A stretch of 64,000 bases of DNA from Promerops cafer (Eukaryota; Chordata; Aves; Passeriformes; Nectariniidae): contig VZSE01015292.1 of NCBI GenBank assembly GCA_013398275.1, positions 141,416 to 205,415 of the forward strand, written 5' to 3'. Shown here piece by piece: positions 44,781-55,300 of this stretch (the first letter of the stretch is position 1; every line of letters begins with the position of its first letter). The notes below the pieces were generated by a model. That model had not been told where the DNA came from. It saw only the letters and a list, made by a program, of their open reading frames with translations, and made no database searches. A program made the position numbers and the translations under genes.

Positions 44781-47700
44781 CATCGAGCGAGTTCCCAGAG
44801 GTTTTTGGGGTGCCCCCGGCAAGAATAATCGCCTTTGGCTGCTCTTACTTGTGTGACTCGTGGGACACCTGAGCTAGCAGCTCATTTCAGAGTGTAAGCT
44901 TGACTCGCCATAACCAGCTAGGAAATTATGTCATCACCAAGGACAGGTGGAAGGAGGGGGTCATTCTCCCACCTCATCTGTCTCCTGGTGGTGCATTGGC
45001 ATGGAGGTCTTCAGCTGCACGTTTACTTGTAGGTGCTGTAAGTAGATGAGGGCTAGCATGGAACGAGGCAGGTTCGAGGGGTTATAGAACTTGCAGGCCA
45101 GCACCCCTGTGGGTGTGAATTCCTTCATCCCTTTGACATCCTCCATGCCACCACTCAGAGCAGCTCAAGGGACACCGGAGAAATGGTCCACAAAGCCGTG
45201 TATGAGTATGAAATGGTAGGGAGTGAAGGAGGGAGAGGAGACACAAATACTTATCCCCAAAATCATCTTCTTGTACCTTTGATTCAGCTCTCAGTGCAAA
45301 GGGATGAGTAGATTAATTCCGCAGCTCGTTCATCAGAGGTGGATACAGATGTTCTTTAACAAGGGAACAGCTGCAAGGGCAGTGGGGAAAATCATCACAA
45401 AATTTGCTGCAGATTTCCCTCCTGCCATCCCCAAATACTTTTGCTGGCACACTGTTGATTCTGGAGTATTACTCACGCCTAAATGTGCTGACAGCTCCTG
45501 GCCATCAGCCACATGCTGACAATCTACGAGACACAACAGTGATAATGCTCCTTGCTCTGGCACAAGCGTAAACATTTAATGAAATCTCCACAGGGAATTT
45601 CTCACACACGTTGGGATTGAGAAGGGTTTTGGGGTAGGCACAGCTGCCTCCAAGGATGTCTGTTGGTCCTTCTCAATCCAGTCTTGCCATACCCACATGT
45701 TGTTTCACCCCTTCATTTACCCAAAGTTGTTGGACTCATCTTTAGGACTAAAGGATAATTTGTATCACTCCAAATATGTTTATAAGGTTTTCCTGATTTG
45801 CCCAGAAATACATTTTTTTCCACGTAAGCTCCAATTCAGCCACCCCTTTTGGATTGCTCAACCTTGTAAGTCTCAACATGAAGCACAGAAATATTTCTGC
45901 TGCAGCTTTTAAGCAAAGCCCCACAAACAGAAAGTAATCAGGAATTTAAATTATTATTTTCTGACAGTGCAGGCCTTTGTCATGACTAAGCAGCTGATCT
46001 GGAAGAGTTCTCCAAAATGACCATGGCAAGACAAATCCACTGATTAGATGACCAAGATATATTGAATTTTTGTAGCTTTTTCTGGTCTTAATTGAAGGCA
46101 TGGGCATCCTCCTCCAGGCCAGTCTGTAAGCATTTCAGATAGATTTCCATGCTTAGCAAAAATGAGGATAATTGACAATTTCTTCCTTTGTTAAATATTC
46201 AGGGGCTATTCTCTAGCAATCTAACACCATAAAACCCCAAAACTACACAGGGAGAAGAATTTAACTCTGCCTCCCTTCTGCATTGGCAATGAGGGAGGAG
46301 AGCAGTTACCTTCTAAAGGAGATGGCATGGATTTTTTGCCTTGTTGGCAAAGTTTTGCAATGTTAAAGTAATTAAACAGTTTACAGTGGAAAGTATTGGG
46401 CAACTGTCTCAGGCATAGGTGTAACCATCAGCTCCACCTATAATAACCCCAACTGCTTCCCTCCTGTGGAGAAACACAATCCACTTAGAAAACTGATCCC
46501 AGCAAACCTTGCCACTGCAGCAGATTTGGGAAACCTGAATGGTCACACAAGGGCAAAATGGAAAACCAAAAAACCTAGAGATGTCGACGTAGAGATATTG
46601 CAAGCAAATGTAGCACATTGCAGCAGAAATACTGATTGTCAGCAGTCAATCCATCACCCATTGTACAGAGGCAGAGATGAAGGCCTCTTCCCTCCTCCCC
46701 CAAGTCATCCAGTAGCCAAAGCAGTCACTCAGCCCCAACAAGTTCGGGCAAGTTGTCCAGCTCCACCATGGGAAGCTGTTTTTAGTCCGTGACTCCTTGC
46801 CAGGGAGTTTCAAAACCAAGCCCATTTGTTTAGGGAAGGCTCCAGCATCTCCAGCTCGGAGCTGCATGTCCCTCCTCCAGGCTGGAACTCCCAGCCCACC
46901 GTGCCTGCACAGCCTTGCAGAGCCACAGCAGTGTCCCCACAGTCCTGTGCCAAATGTCCTTGGAAATGCTCCCAGCGCTCCTGTTCACCCACAGCTTCAC
47001 CTTAGAGCAGCGAGGGGCTTGTCCACACCTGAAAGGTTGTTTGGATTAAGAGACAGCATGAACTGGAAGCAGAATGGGAATCCCAAAACATCTCTGGGCA
47101 AAAAACCCCCAAGTTATCAAAGCAGTCGATGGAGGAGTTTCCAAAGTCTCTCTCTTCCTGCATCCCCATATGAGAGAGCCAGACACCACTCTGCAAAATG
47201 GGAAACTTCTTCCTTAATTCAAATAATAAAGGTTTCCTCCTGCAGTCTACCTCATTTTAAAAGACAAGAGTTTTGAGTTCTATTGGCAGTAATAGAGTAT
47301 TTCGAGCTGCTGGCACTGAAAAAAGGAAGGTAGTGTGAAAGAGCTAAAGTCACAGAAATTTATTTAATATAAGAAAATATTAAAAAAGCAGACATTGGTA
47401 ATACTGATAAGGCTGTAATGAAAAACGTGGTAATGCTGAAACCACATGAATTTTAACCAGTACCTTGAAGAAAAGCAATTCAAGAGAAAAAGGAATCTGT
47501 AAATAATGAGGAACATGGCAAAAGCTGAATAAGTAGAAATAGCCAGTCTGTTAAAAGGCTGAATAAGCATGTTCTTTGTAATGGCATGGAAGGGAAAAGA
47601 CACAACAGCCTGTATCCTCCGCTTCAGTGATAATTTCCCTGGGAGCTGCACCCATTCAGCTGAGGGCAATTCAGGGGCCGAGCCACTTCCATTCAATATA

Positions 47701-47825
47701 AAATAAAGTTTCGAGAATCTCTGTGGTCAAAGTTGTGAAAGCTTAAAAACCTGAGAGTGCAAGGGGCTTTCTGTAGGAAGCCAGAAAGCTTATTAAAAAC
47801 ATGTTTTCTCACAAAGTCTAGACAC
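44781..47825. other. Intergenic, no gene recognised
   Basis: No exon, RNA gene or transposon could be supported. The clearest structure is the nested inverted repeat at 45614-45679. Open frames of about 60-160 codons match no family I recognise. Confidence 0.6.
45614..45679. repeat. Nested inverted repeat / hairpin (66 nt)
   Basis: GGATTGAGAAGG (45614-45625) is the exact reverse complement of CCTTCTCAATCC (45668-45679). Inside the 42-nt interval, AGGCA-CAGC-TGCCT forms a second stem, and TTGG before it can pair with CCAA after it. The result is a folded element of about precursor-miRNA size, though with a large internal loop on the 3' side. Confidence 0.75.
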
Positions 47826-47950
47826 AATCACAGAATAACAAGATTGTTAAGGTTGGCAAGGACCTTTAAGATCATCAAATCCAACTGTCACCACCATGTT
47901 CAGCATTAAAACATTTCCTCAAGTGCCATAGCCACAGATTTTTGGAATAT
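47826..47950 (-). mobile_element. CR1 LINE 3'-end fragment (old)
   Basis: 'cacaatcacagaataacaag' followed by 'aaggacctttaagatcatc' and 'aaatccaactgtcaccacc' is a diverged CR1 3' end on the minus strand. The far boundary is approximate. Confidence 0.8.
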
Positions 47951-50289
47951 GTGATGTACCTCTCTGCTGAACTCTGAATTCTTCTAGTTCCAGGTATGAC
48001 TTCTAGTGCTGGAAAATCCTGTTCCTGGAGCTCAGCAGAGACGAGCAGGAGCATGTGCTCAGGATAAAAATATGTGGGCCAAAGTAGCTCACTTTCATGC
48101 ACAATCTTCCCTGCGATGGAAGTCCGTGGGTTTTTTGCATATTTGTGGCAGGGAAGATGGGGACAGATCAGATTTAACTCACAACTTCAATCCTTCACAC
48201 ACCTGTATAGGATTTGGGAAACTCCTTAGGGGGATACTGTGACTTTAGGAACCCCCTCCCAATAAGGGCTGGTACAGGTGAGCTTCAGCCTGAGTTCCAG
48301 GAGCAGATCTGGAGAAACTTTATTTTACCAATACCTATGCACCACTGCTGCCAGTTGATCTGGCTCCAGTCAGTGATGCTGTATATACTAATGGGTGTTT
48401 ATTTATCAAACTTAGCCACAGGAGCATCTTATTTGGAATTAATTCCCACATCTGGGTTTAGCTACGTGTACAGCAGCGAGGCAAGTGACCCCTGTGCTCT
48501 TGGGACCACATTTCCCTCTATGCTGGCAGTAAATCAATTCAGCAGCTCGTGTGAGGCTTCTTTCTGGAAACTCAAGTCAATAGAAGTTAATTATACTTAT
48601 TGATGCAAGGTCAGAATTGACGTGGGAGTAAAATTTAACCTGTCTGAGTGCTTCCTTGGTAACTTCCCTGTGTCACCAGGATGTCAGCAGAGAAGCAGCT
48701 GAGCAGGGTGGGTGTACACAAGGCAGAGTGAAGGAAAACTCCCCACAGACAACCGTGGAAGGGATATTTCCTTTTAGATATTCCCCGTGCCAGGTCAGAC
48801 AGATTTCTGCTGCCCAGGTTAGATGTTACTGGCGTTGGCTAATTTAATCTCATTTTTCACTAACTTCAATACTGTTGTTTCAGTAGCACAGCCTTTCCCT
48901 GAGGAAGCACCAGTTCCCTCTCCATTTTGTTGGCTTTGTGGATCAAGATACAGCAATGAAATGTTCCCTGTGGCATGCAGATGTATTTTCCAAGTGTTCC
49001 TGATGACATATCTGCACTGGGCTCCCTGGCAGAGCTGCCAGGGCTGGCAGAGTGCACAGCACAAAGACAACTGCCCTGACCCGCAGGGTGCCACCTCCTC
49101 ACGGTGCAGCAGAGAGCTCAGGCACCTACTGACCCCAGGAAAGGGCTCAGGACAGTTCAGCCCTGCAATTTTGCAAAAAATCCCTGGATTTTTAACCCTG
49201 TGACTTGTGACAACCAGCAACACCAACAAAAAAAAGAAAATGAAAAGAGGGGAAAAAGCAAAAAATCCACACTGTGTAAAGCAGACTGTCAACTGTGTTT
49301 ACTGATACACTAGATTGTTTTAGCATGTAATTTTCTCTAGCTCAGTAAAATTAGCACCTTTAATCCAGCAAATATTTATATGCACATATTACTTGCTGGA
49401 ATCGACTCCTGTACTTTGTAACAGAGTCCTGTCCACTTGTCCCTAGGCAACCACTAGAACTAATTAGTAATTACAAATTCACACATATGCATCAAAACAA
49501 GATCCAGGTTAATTTTATGGTGCCTCTGTATTTTCTGTGGTTAAAAAATAAACTATACTAATCTACAGACTGGTTTTAAAAAGGTCTCATCATGAAATTC
49601 CACCAAAAGAAAAAAAAAAGGTAATGAAGTAAATAAGATATTTGAGCATGAACAAAAAGAAAAAAATCAGATCCTGTCCCAGATCCTGTCCCAGATGGAG
49701 CTGGGAAGTTTGGCTCTGGATCTGAAGGCTGCTACACAAGAAATCCCGACAGGCAGACAAACTAATGTGCCTCCCTCGTCAGCTTCTGTGTCAGCTACAG
49801 CTGACTCTATTTACTTTTAGCCCAGAGAAGGAACTGGGAGCAGAAGGAAAAGAAGAGAGACCTTCATTGATATTCACAATACTGTCTTACATGATCAGCA
49901 TTATTTTTGTCCAGGAAGCTCTTTCAGAAAATGTGAGAAAACAAGTGATGAGGTGGAAGAATGGCTGTCAGAGGGAAAGAAAGGACCCTGTTGTGACGGA
50001 AGGAGTTTATTTTGTATTAAAGTACCATGAATCATTTTGGTTTTTTTTGTATACTGGGTATTAGAAGAATGAGGTGGATTCATTCTGAAAAAATTGACTT
50101 TTTGTACCATAACCAAGCTAAATGTCAAATTAGACATCTCTAACGACGAAGGCAGGTTGGTGGAAATTGCAGCTCACCCTGATGGCGAAAACCCCCACTT
50201 GTCCCCATTTCCGTGCAAAATAACCATGTCCTGAAGCCAAAGCACAGCCGAGCTCTGGAGCACGGGTGCAAATGCAGGCCCTGAGCTTT
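47951..50289. other. Intergenic, no gene recognised
   Basis: AT-rich, mostly unique-looking sequence. A 12-bp tandem repeat (agatcctgtccc twice) lies near 49670-49694. No exon or RNA gene supported. Confidence 0.55.
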
Positions 50290-50299
50290 GGCAGGAGAG

Positions 50300-50935
50300 C
50301 CCCTGCCGGTGTCTGCCGGTGTCTGCCGGGCCGGGCCGGGCTGGCCGTGCCGGTGTCTGCCTGGCCGGGCCGGTGTCTCCCTGGCCGGGCTGGCCGGGCC
50401 GGTGTCTCCTTGGCCGTGCCTGTGTCTGTCTGGCCGTGCCGGTGTTTCTCTGGCCGTGCCTGTGTCTCCTTGGCCGTGCCTGTGTCTGTCTGGCCGTGCC
50501 TGTGTTTCCCTGGCCGTGCCTGTGTCTCCCTGGCCATGCCGGTGTCTCCCTGGCCGTGCCGGTGTTTCCCTGGCCGTGCCTGTGTCTCCTTGGCCGTGCC
50601 TGTGTTTCCCTGGCCGTGCCTGTGTTTCCCTGGCCGTGCCTGTCTCTCCCTGGCCGTGCCGGTGTTTCCCTGGCCATGCCGGTGTCTCCCTGGCCGTGCC
50701 TGTCTCTCCCTGGCCGTGCCGGTGTCTCCCTGGCCATGCCGGTGTCTCCCTGGCCGTGCCTGTCTCTCCCTGGCCGTGCCGGTGTTTCCCTGGCCGTGCC
50801 TGTGTTTCCCTGGCCATGCCGGTGTCTCCCTGGCCGTGCCGGTGTTTCCCTGGCCGTGCCTGTGTCTGTCTGGCCGTGCCGGTGTTTCCCTGGCCGTGCC
50901 GGTGTCTCCCTGGCCGGGCCGGGCCGGCCGTGCCG
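50300..50935. repeat. 20-bp minisatellite, about 29 units
   Basis: From 50341 to about 50920 the sequence is a strict 20-bp grid with consensus kGTGTyTCCCTGGCCGTGCC; a ragged version begins near 50300. Units differ at a few positions: first base T/G, C/T in the gtgtYt, the three bases before CTGGCC, and GCCGTGCC versus GCCATGCC (CpG decay). Triplets of units recur, giving a 60-bp higher-order period in places. The unit contains no stop codon in any phase on either strand, so all six frames stay open across the array. Confidence 0.95.
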
Positions 50936-51180
50936 GCGTTTCCCGAGCGCTGCGTTCCCGGCCACCCGGCCCCGCGGCAGCGTTTCCCGAGCCCTGCCAG
51001 CCGGCTGCCTGCCGCGGCTTCCCAGCAGCGAGGGACCATTCTGCCTCGGCGCTGCCCAGGGCCCCTTTCACCTTTCCATGGATTCCTGCCTCCAGGGATG
51101 GGAACCTGGAAGGAGGAGAAGCTCTTTACCTGCGCGCGGCCGCTCTGGATGCAAAGCACAATTGTATTTTTCCAGCCCTG
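50936..51180. other. GC-rich flank of the minisatellite
   Basis: A CpG-rich stretch continues past the array (gccggcgtttcccgagcgct and following) before returning to average composition. It could be a small CpG island with the array inside it. No splice-bounded exon is recognised. Confidence 0.45.
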
Positions 51181-51702
51181 CCGTTCTGAAGGGGGTTTTG
51201 CAGGTCCTCTCTCCTCGTTTACACCGAGCGAGGGTTTCTCCCTGGCTGACAGAGCTCAATTTTGGCTCCAAGCATGGCATTTACACTGCTGGGAATAATG
51301 TCCAAAAAGGCACGACTGACAGGAAACTTCTAATGTGATTCACTGGGAGGCTCACACTTTCTGCGTTAAAACAGCATCACTAAAAAAAAGAAATCACTGA
51401 GACCCCCAGGATGTCTGGCAATCAAGTGCCCCAGGAGCCTTGACGTGCCATTGTGGGATGGCCAGGGCTGTTTGCTGCAGGTGCAGCTGGGCTGGAGCTG
51501 CTGCAGCCCCTCACATGCAGCTCAAGCAGGGGCCAGCAGTGGCTCTCCAGATGCAGCCAGATGTTTTTTGGAAGTGGCTTTGCACAGGCCAGGAAAAACA
51601 ACCCTTCTGTGGGAGCATGGAGGCAGAAGGAGTAAAGGCTGAGGCAGGAAGGAGTGGGGTGAGGAAGGAACCAATGAGCCTCGCATTTCCTCAAATTAGT
51701 CA

Positions 51703-51990
51703 TAGAATCATAGGATAGTTTGGGTTAGAAGTTTTGGTCCATTCCCCCTGCAAGAAGCAGGGGCACCTTCAAGTAGACCAGGTTGCTCAGAGCCCTGTCC
51801 AAGCTCACCTTGAACACTTCCAGGGACAGGACATCCATCACTTCTCTGGACAACTTGTTCTGGTATTTTACCATGCTCATTGTAATTTTTTCCCTAATAT
51901 CTACACTGAATCAATCCTTTTTTAATTTCAAGGCATCACCCATCCTTGGCAGTGCTCAGATCAGCCCTGGGAGTTCTTCTAACCTGCAGA
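51703..51990 (-). mobile_element. CR1 LINE 3'-end fragment
   Basis: 'catagaatcataggatagtt' begins a reverse-complement CR1 tail, followed by 'caggttgctcagagccctgt' and 'acttccagggacaggacatc', standard CR1 blocks. The far boundary is approximate. Confidence 0.85.
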
Positions 51991-54900
51991 GGGATGAGTC
52001 TGGAGCTGCCCTATGCCAAGAGAGGAGACACAAGTGCCCTTTCAGCCAGAGTGAAGTTTATCAGGTTTTTAGTAGGAAAAAAACCATTATCTGGTCACAA
52101 GAGCAGCCTTGTGAGGCTGCACATGCTCTCACTGCTTCAGGCAAACAGAAGTGGAAGGACTTTTTCCTATCTTTTGTGTGTGCAGCCGCTATTTAATGTA
52201 AATGTACTTACCAGAAATTGAATAACTCCCACACCAGTAATTTTATACCCATCCAGCGTTTGAATTATGAATGCAATAATCTGAAGCACCAGGACTCACA
52301 AGGCAAGGCTAGAATTCCTGAGGCGAAAAGTCTATTTTTAGACCTTTGCAGCTGAGATTTTCACTAGATGTAGAAATTTGCTCCCTTCTGCTGCCTCAGG
52401 GCTTAAATTGCAAGCAAAGTTTTCAAGTTTGTTTTTCTGTAGTTCCAGGGGTCAAACCTGAAACCACCAAAGCAAACAAGCTGCTTTGGGGGAAGGAGTG
52501 CAAGAAGAAATCCCCGTGCTCTGCCTGGCTGAGGGATTGCCTAACAGGGTTGCTCTGAGGCAGAGAAGTGATGAAATTGGTTGTTCCTCTGAGAACATCC
52601 TCTGGCTGGGCTGTAACCTGGCTCTGGAGTGGTGTGTGTTCTCCCTGAGCAGGGGCTGTGCTGGAATCATTCCATCTCTAGTCCACGTAGCTGGCAGCAG
52701 TTTCACAGAAGATGCTCCTGACTCATATTTGCAAATGTCATTTAAAATCTTGGGTTATTTTCTTCACCATGTTTCCTAAGGGTTTTGGGGGGGGTTTTAA
52801 ATCTATTTCAGGGACTTGGGGTTTTACTTGTTGCTTTTCTTCTCTGTGTGGTACCAAGGAAAGACCAAAGCAGTGCAAAACTCTTGTTTCCCTGTGTGTG
52901 TGGCAATAGCAGAAAGTGAATGAGAGAGAGAAAAGGACCAGATGCACCCCAATAATCAGAAGCTGCTTTCTGCTGGGCCCCACAGAGCACGGAGGCAGCT
53001 CTGGTTCAGGCTGAGCAGCTCAGGGTTTCATCACTTTTTGTGTCACATAAAGGCATTTATCAGCTGGGCTCATAATAACTGGTGGATGAGCTGTGGTGCT
53101 CCTTCCAAATCAGGACTGTAGAGTAATGTTCTCCATGCCAAGCTCCATCTGGAATTACAGCCTGGTGAGAAATCCCAGGCCTGGCACTCCCCTCTCTTGA
53201 CAAATCACCCCACTGCCATTTCTTAATCAAAGGCTGCCAAAATGGGAGTTCTAACACCACCTTGCCCAGCTGAGTGGCTGCTTGGTGGCAAGAGTTAAAC
53301 ACAGTTATTTTGCCTCTGAATGTCATCTGTGGACCATGTACAGAAAAAGATGCTAAATCTCTGTCTCTCAGTGCCCTATGAAAGGCTCTAGCAGAGTAGG
53401 TGGACATTAATTTCCTCTCCTCTGCAAAGTCATGCACTACTTTCCCTGATGTCATCAGGCTTTGGTTGTGCTTGAGGGAAAAAATATTCAAATATATATA
53501 TATTGTGGCAAATGGAGATGCAATTCTTTTAAAACATTGTCTTTGTGAGAGGTAACAGCAATAAAAATTACATGAAGATCAAAGACAAAAGAGGCTGTGC
53601 TCAAGTATAACTCAAAAACAATATGGGGCAGTTGCTGAGCAACTCTCCAATGCAAAGTATTGCTATTTTCTGGTCCCTTCCCCCATCTGCACAAGAGGGA
53701 TGGTGTCTAGTGCTGGTCAAAGAAAAAGTCTGTGTGATTGCCTGGGTACAATTAGACCTAAGGTCTTTGCAAACAGCTCCTATCAATCAGCCTCGAGCCA
53801 TTGATCTTACATCTAAAGCACTTATTGAAAAATAAATTATGGTTTTTTTGATCTAATCCACTATTAAGGATTCCTTTCTTCCTTTTTGAGGCTGGGTAAA
53901 TAAAATTCTTCCATCAGAACTTGCTTAATAATTATGCTGGACACACAGCGGACCAAATCCTGAGGGTGAAGCAAAGCGAGGACTCAGAACCTAAAGGCTG
54001 ATTTCTTTTTCTCTGGTCTTTTCTTTTCTTTTTTTTTTTTTGTTGGAAGAGCCATTCCTTAACCAGGCATTGCACAGTGCTAAATGCATTCCAATAGTCA
54101 GGGTATTGTCTGTTATCTGCCTCGAGCTGAGAAGCACAAGTGCCACAGGGATCTGCCTGCTGCAGGTACCCGAGGACTTCACCCTTCTCCCACAGTGGCT
54201 CCATCCTTGTCCTGCTTTTGTGCACCTGCTGGCACTTGGTTCCAGATGCAGAAGTGCTTTTTTCCTGTGAGGAGGGATTGTCAGTATCCATCCATGGGGA
54301 TCCTCCAGCATCCAGATTGCACTGAGACCATCAGATGGAGGGGCAGATGCCATGACAGCTCCATAGCAGGGCTGGAACACAGCTCAGGTGGTTGCTGTCC
54401 CTCACCCCTGCTGGGGTCTCCAGGGAGATGTTTAGATCTCTGATAACCATGGAAATATATTGTGTCATCTCATTTTGTCACAGAAGGGAATAAATTCCTA
54501 AGCTCCACCCCAGCCTGCAGAAATGGGGGGATCCCACTTTTCCATCTCCCTTTCCAGCAGGGCAGGATGGAGACGTGACTCAACACCACACTGTGCACCC
54601 CACTGGGAAGGGTCCCTGTGAGCATCCTGGGAGTGGGGTCAGGGACCACCAAGCCCCTGCTCAACTCTTCTTCCCAGGGGATGGACCTGAGGCAAAGCAG
54701 ATGCTTGACCCACAGCAACATCAGTGTGACAAGGCTTGCCCTGCTATTTCCCAGTGTGGTGGTTTTTTTTTTTTTAATACCCCTTTGGCAGCAGTGCAGC
54801 CAGCTCAGCTCTGCCTCTTGGATGCTGGCAGGCTGCCACCCTTTAATTAAGCCTGCTGTTATGTCTAATGCTGGTGGCAGCGTTTTAGGGCACCAGCACA

Positions 54901-55139
54901 GAGGCTGTGGGAGTGGGAGCAGGAGATGAGGTGGCTGCAGAGCTGTGCACTGACTTGGATGTTCAGGCTAACATGCCAAAGCAAGAGTGTTGATCTTATC
55001 CTCCTCACTGGTCAGATCAGCTCACGAGATCCAGCCAGGCCATAGAAAAACTCCTTTTCCGGCAGGGAAGAGAGCAGAGAGCATTGGTTTGAAGCCCCAC
55101 GCCTCCCTCCGTGGCACAGAAGTGCTGCCAGAGAGCTCC
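51991..55139. other. Intergenic, no gene recognised
   Basis: About 3.1 kb with no supported exon or RNA gene. A T-run lies near 54028-54041 and another near 54764-54776. Open frames of up to about 140 codons are not recognisable. Confidence 0.55.
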
Positions 55140-55300
55140 CAGAAATTCCCTGGTAGCCGTGCCCGCAGCTCGGAGCCGGCCCGGCAGGCTCGGCGCTGCG
55201 CTCACTGCGGCCCGTGCGCGGGGCAGCCCGCACCGGGCTGAACGGGGCCAGCTGAGCTTCCAGCCCGGGTGGCAGGAGCAGGGACTGAGGAAGGGACAGC
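55140..55300. promoter_or_regulatory. Small CpG-rich island, possible promoter
   Basis: About 150 bp with many CpGs (agctcggagccggcccggca, gcggcccgtgcgcggggcag) inside a CpG-poor region. It could mark the start of a non-coding transcript or an enhancer. No gene can be attached to it from sequence alone. Confidence 0.35.

Noticed and set aside
44961..45146. 61-codon minus-strand frame considered as a processed pseudogene
   Set aside because: No parent gene recognised, no poly(A) tail or target-site duplication visible.
50300..50935. CRISPR-like array
   Set aside because: There are no unique spacers: the whole 20-bp unit repeats without interruption, and the genome is vertebrate.
50130..51338. 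Six overlapping open frames of 263-339 codons
   Set aside because: All are produced by the 20-bp repeat having no stop codon in any phase. Products are low-complexity and periodic, with no domain and no splice or codon-use support.
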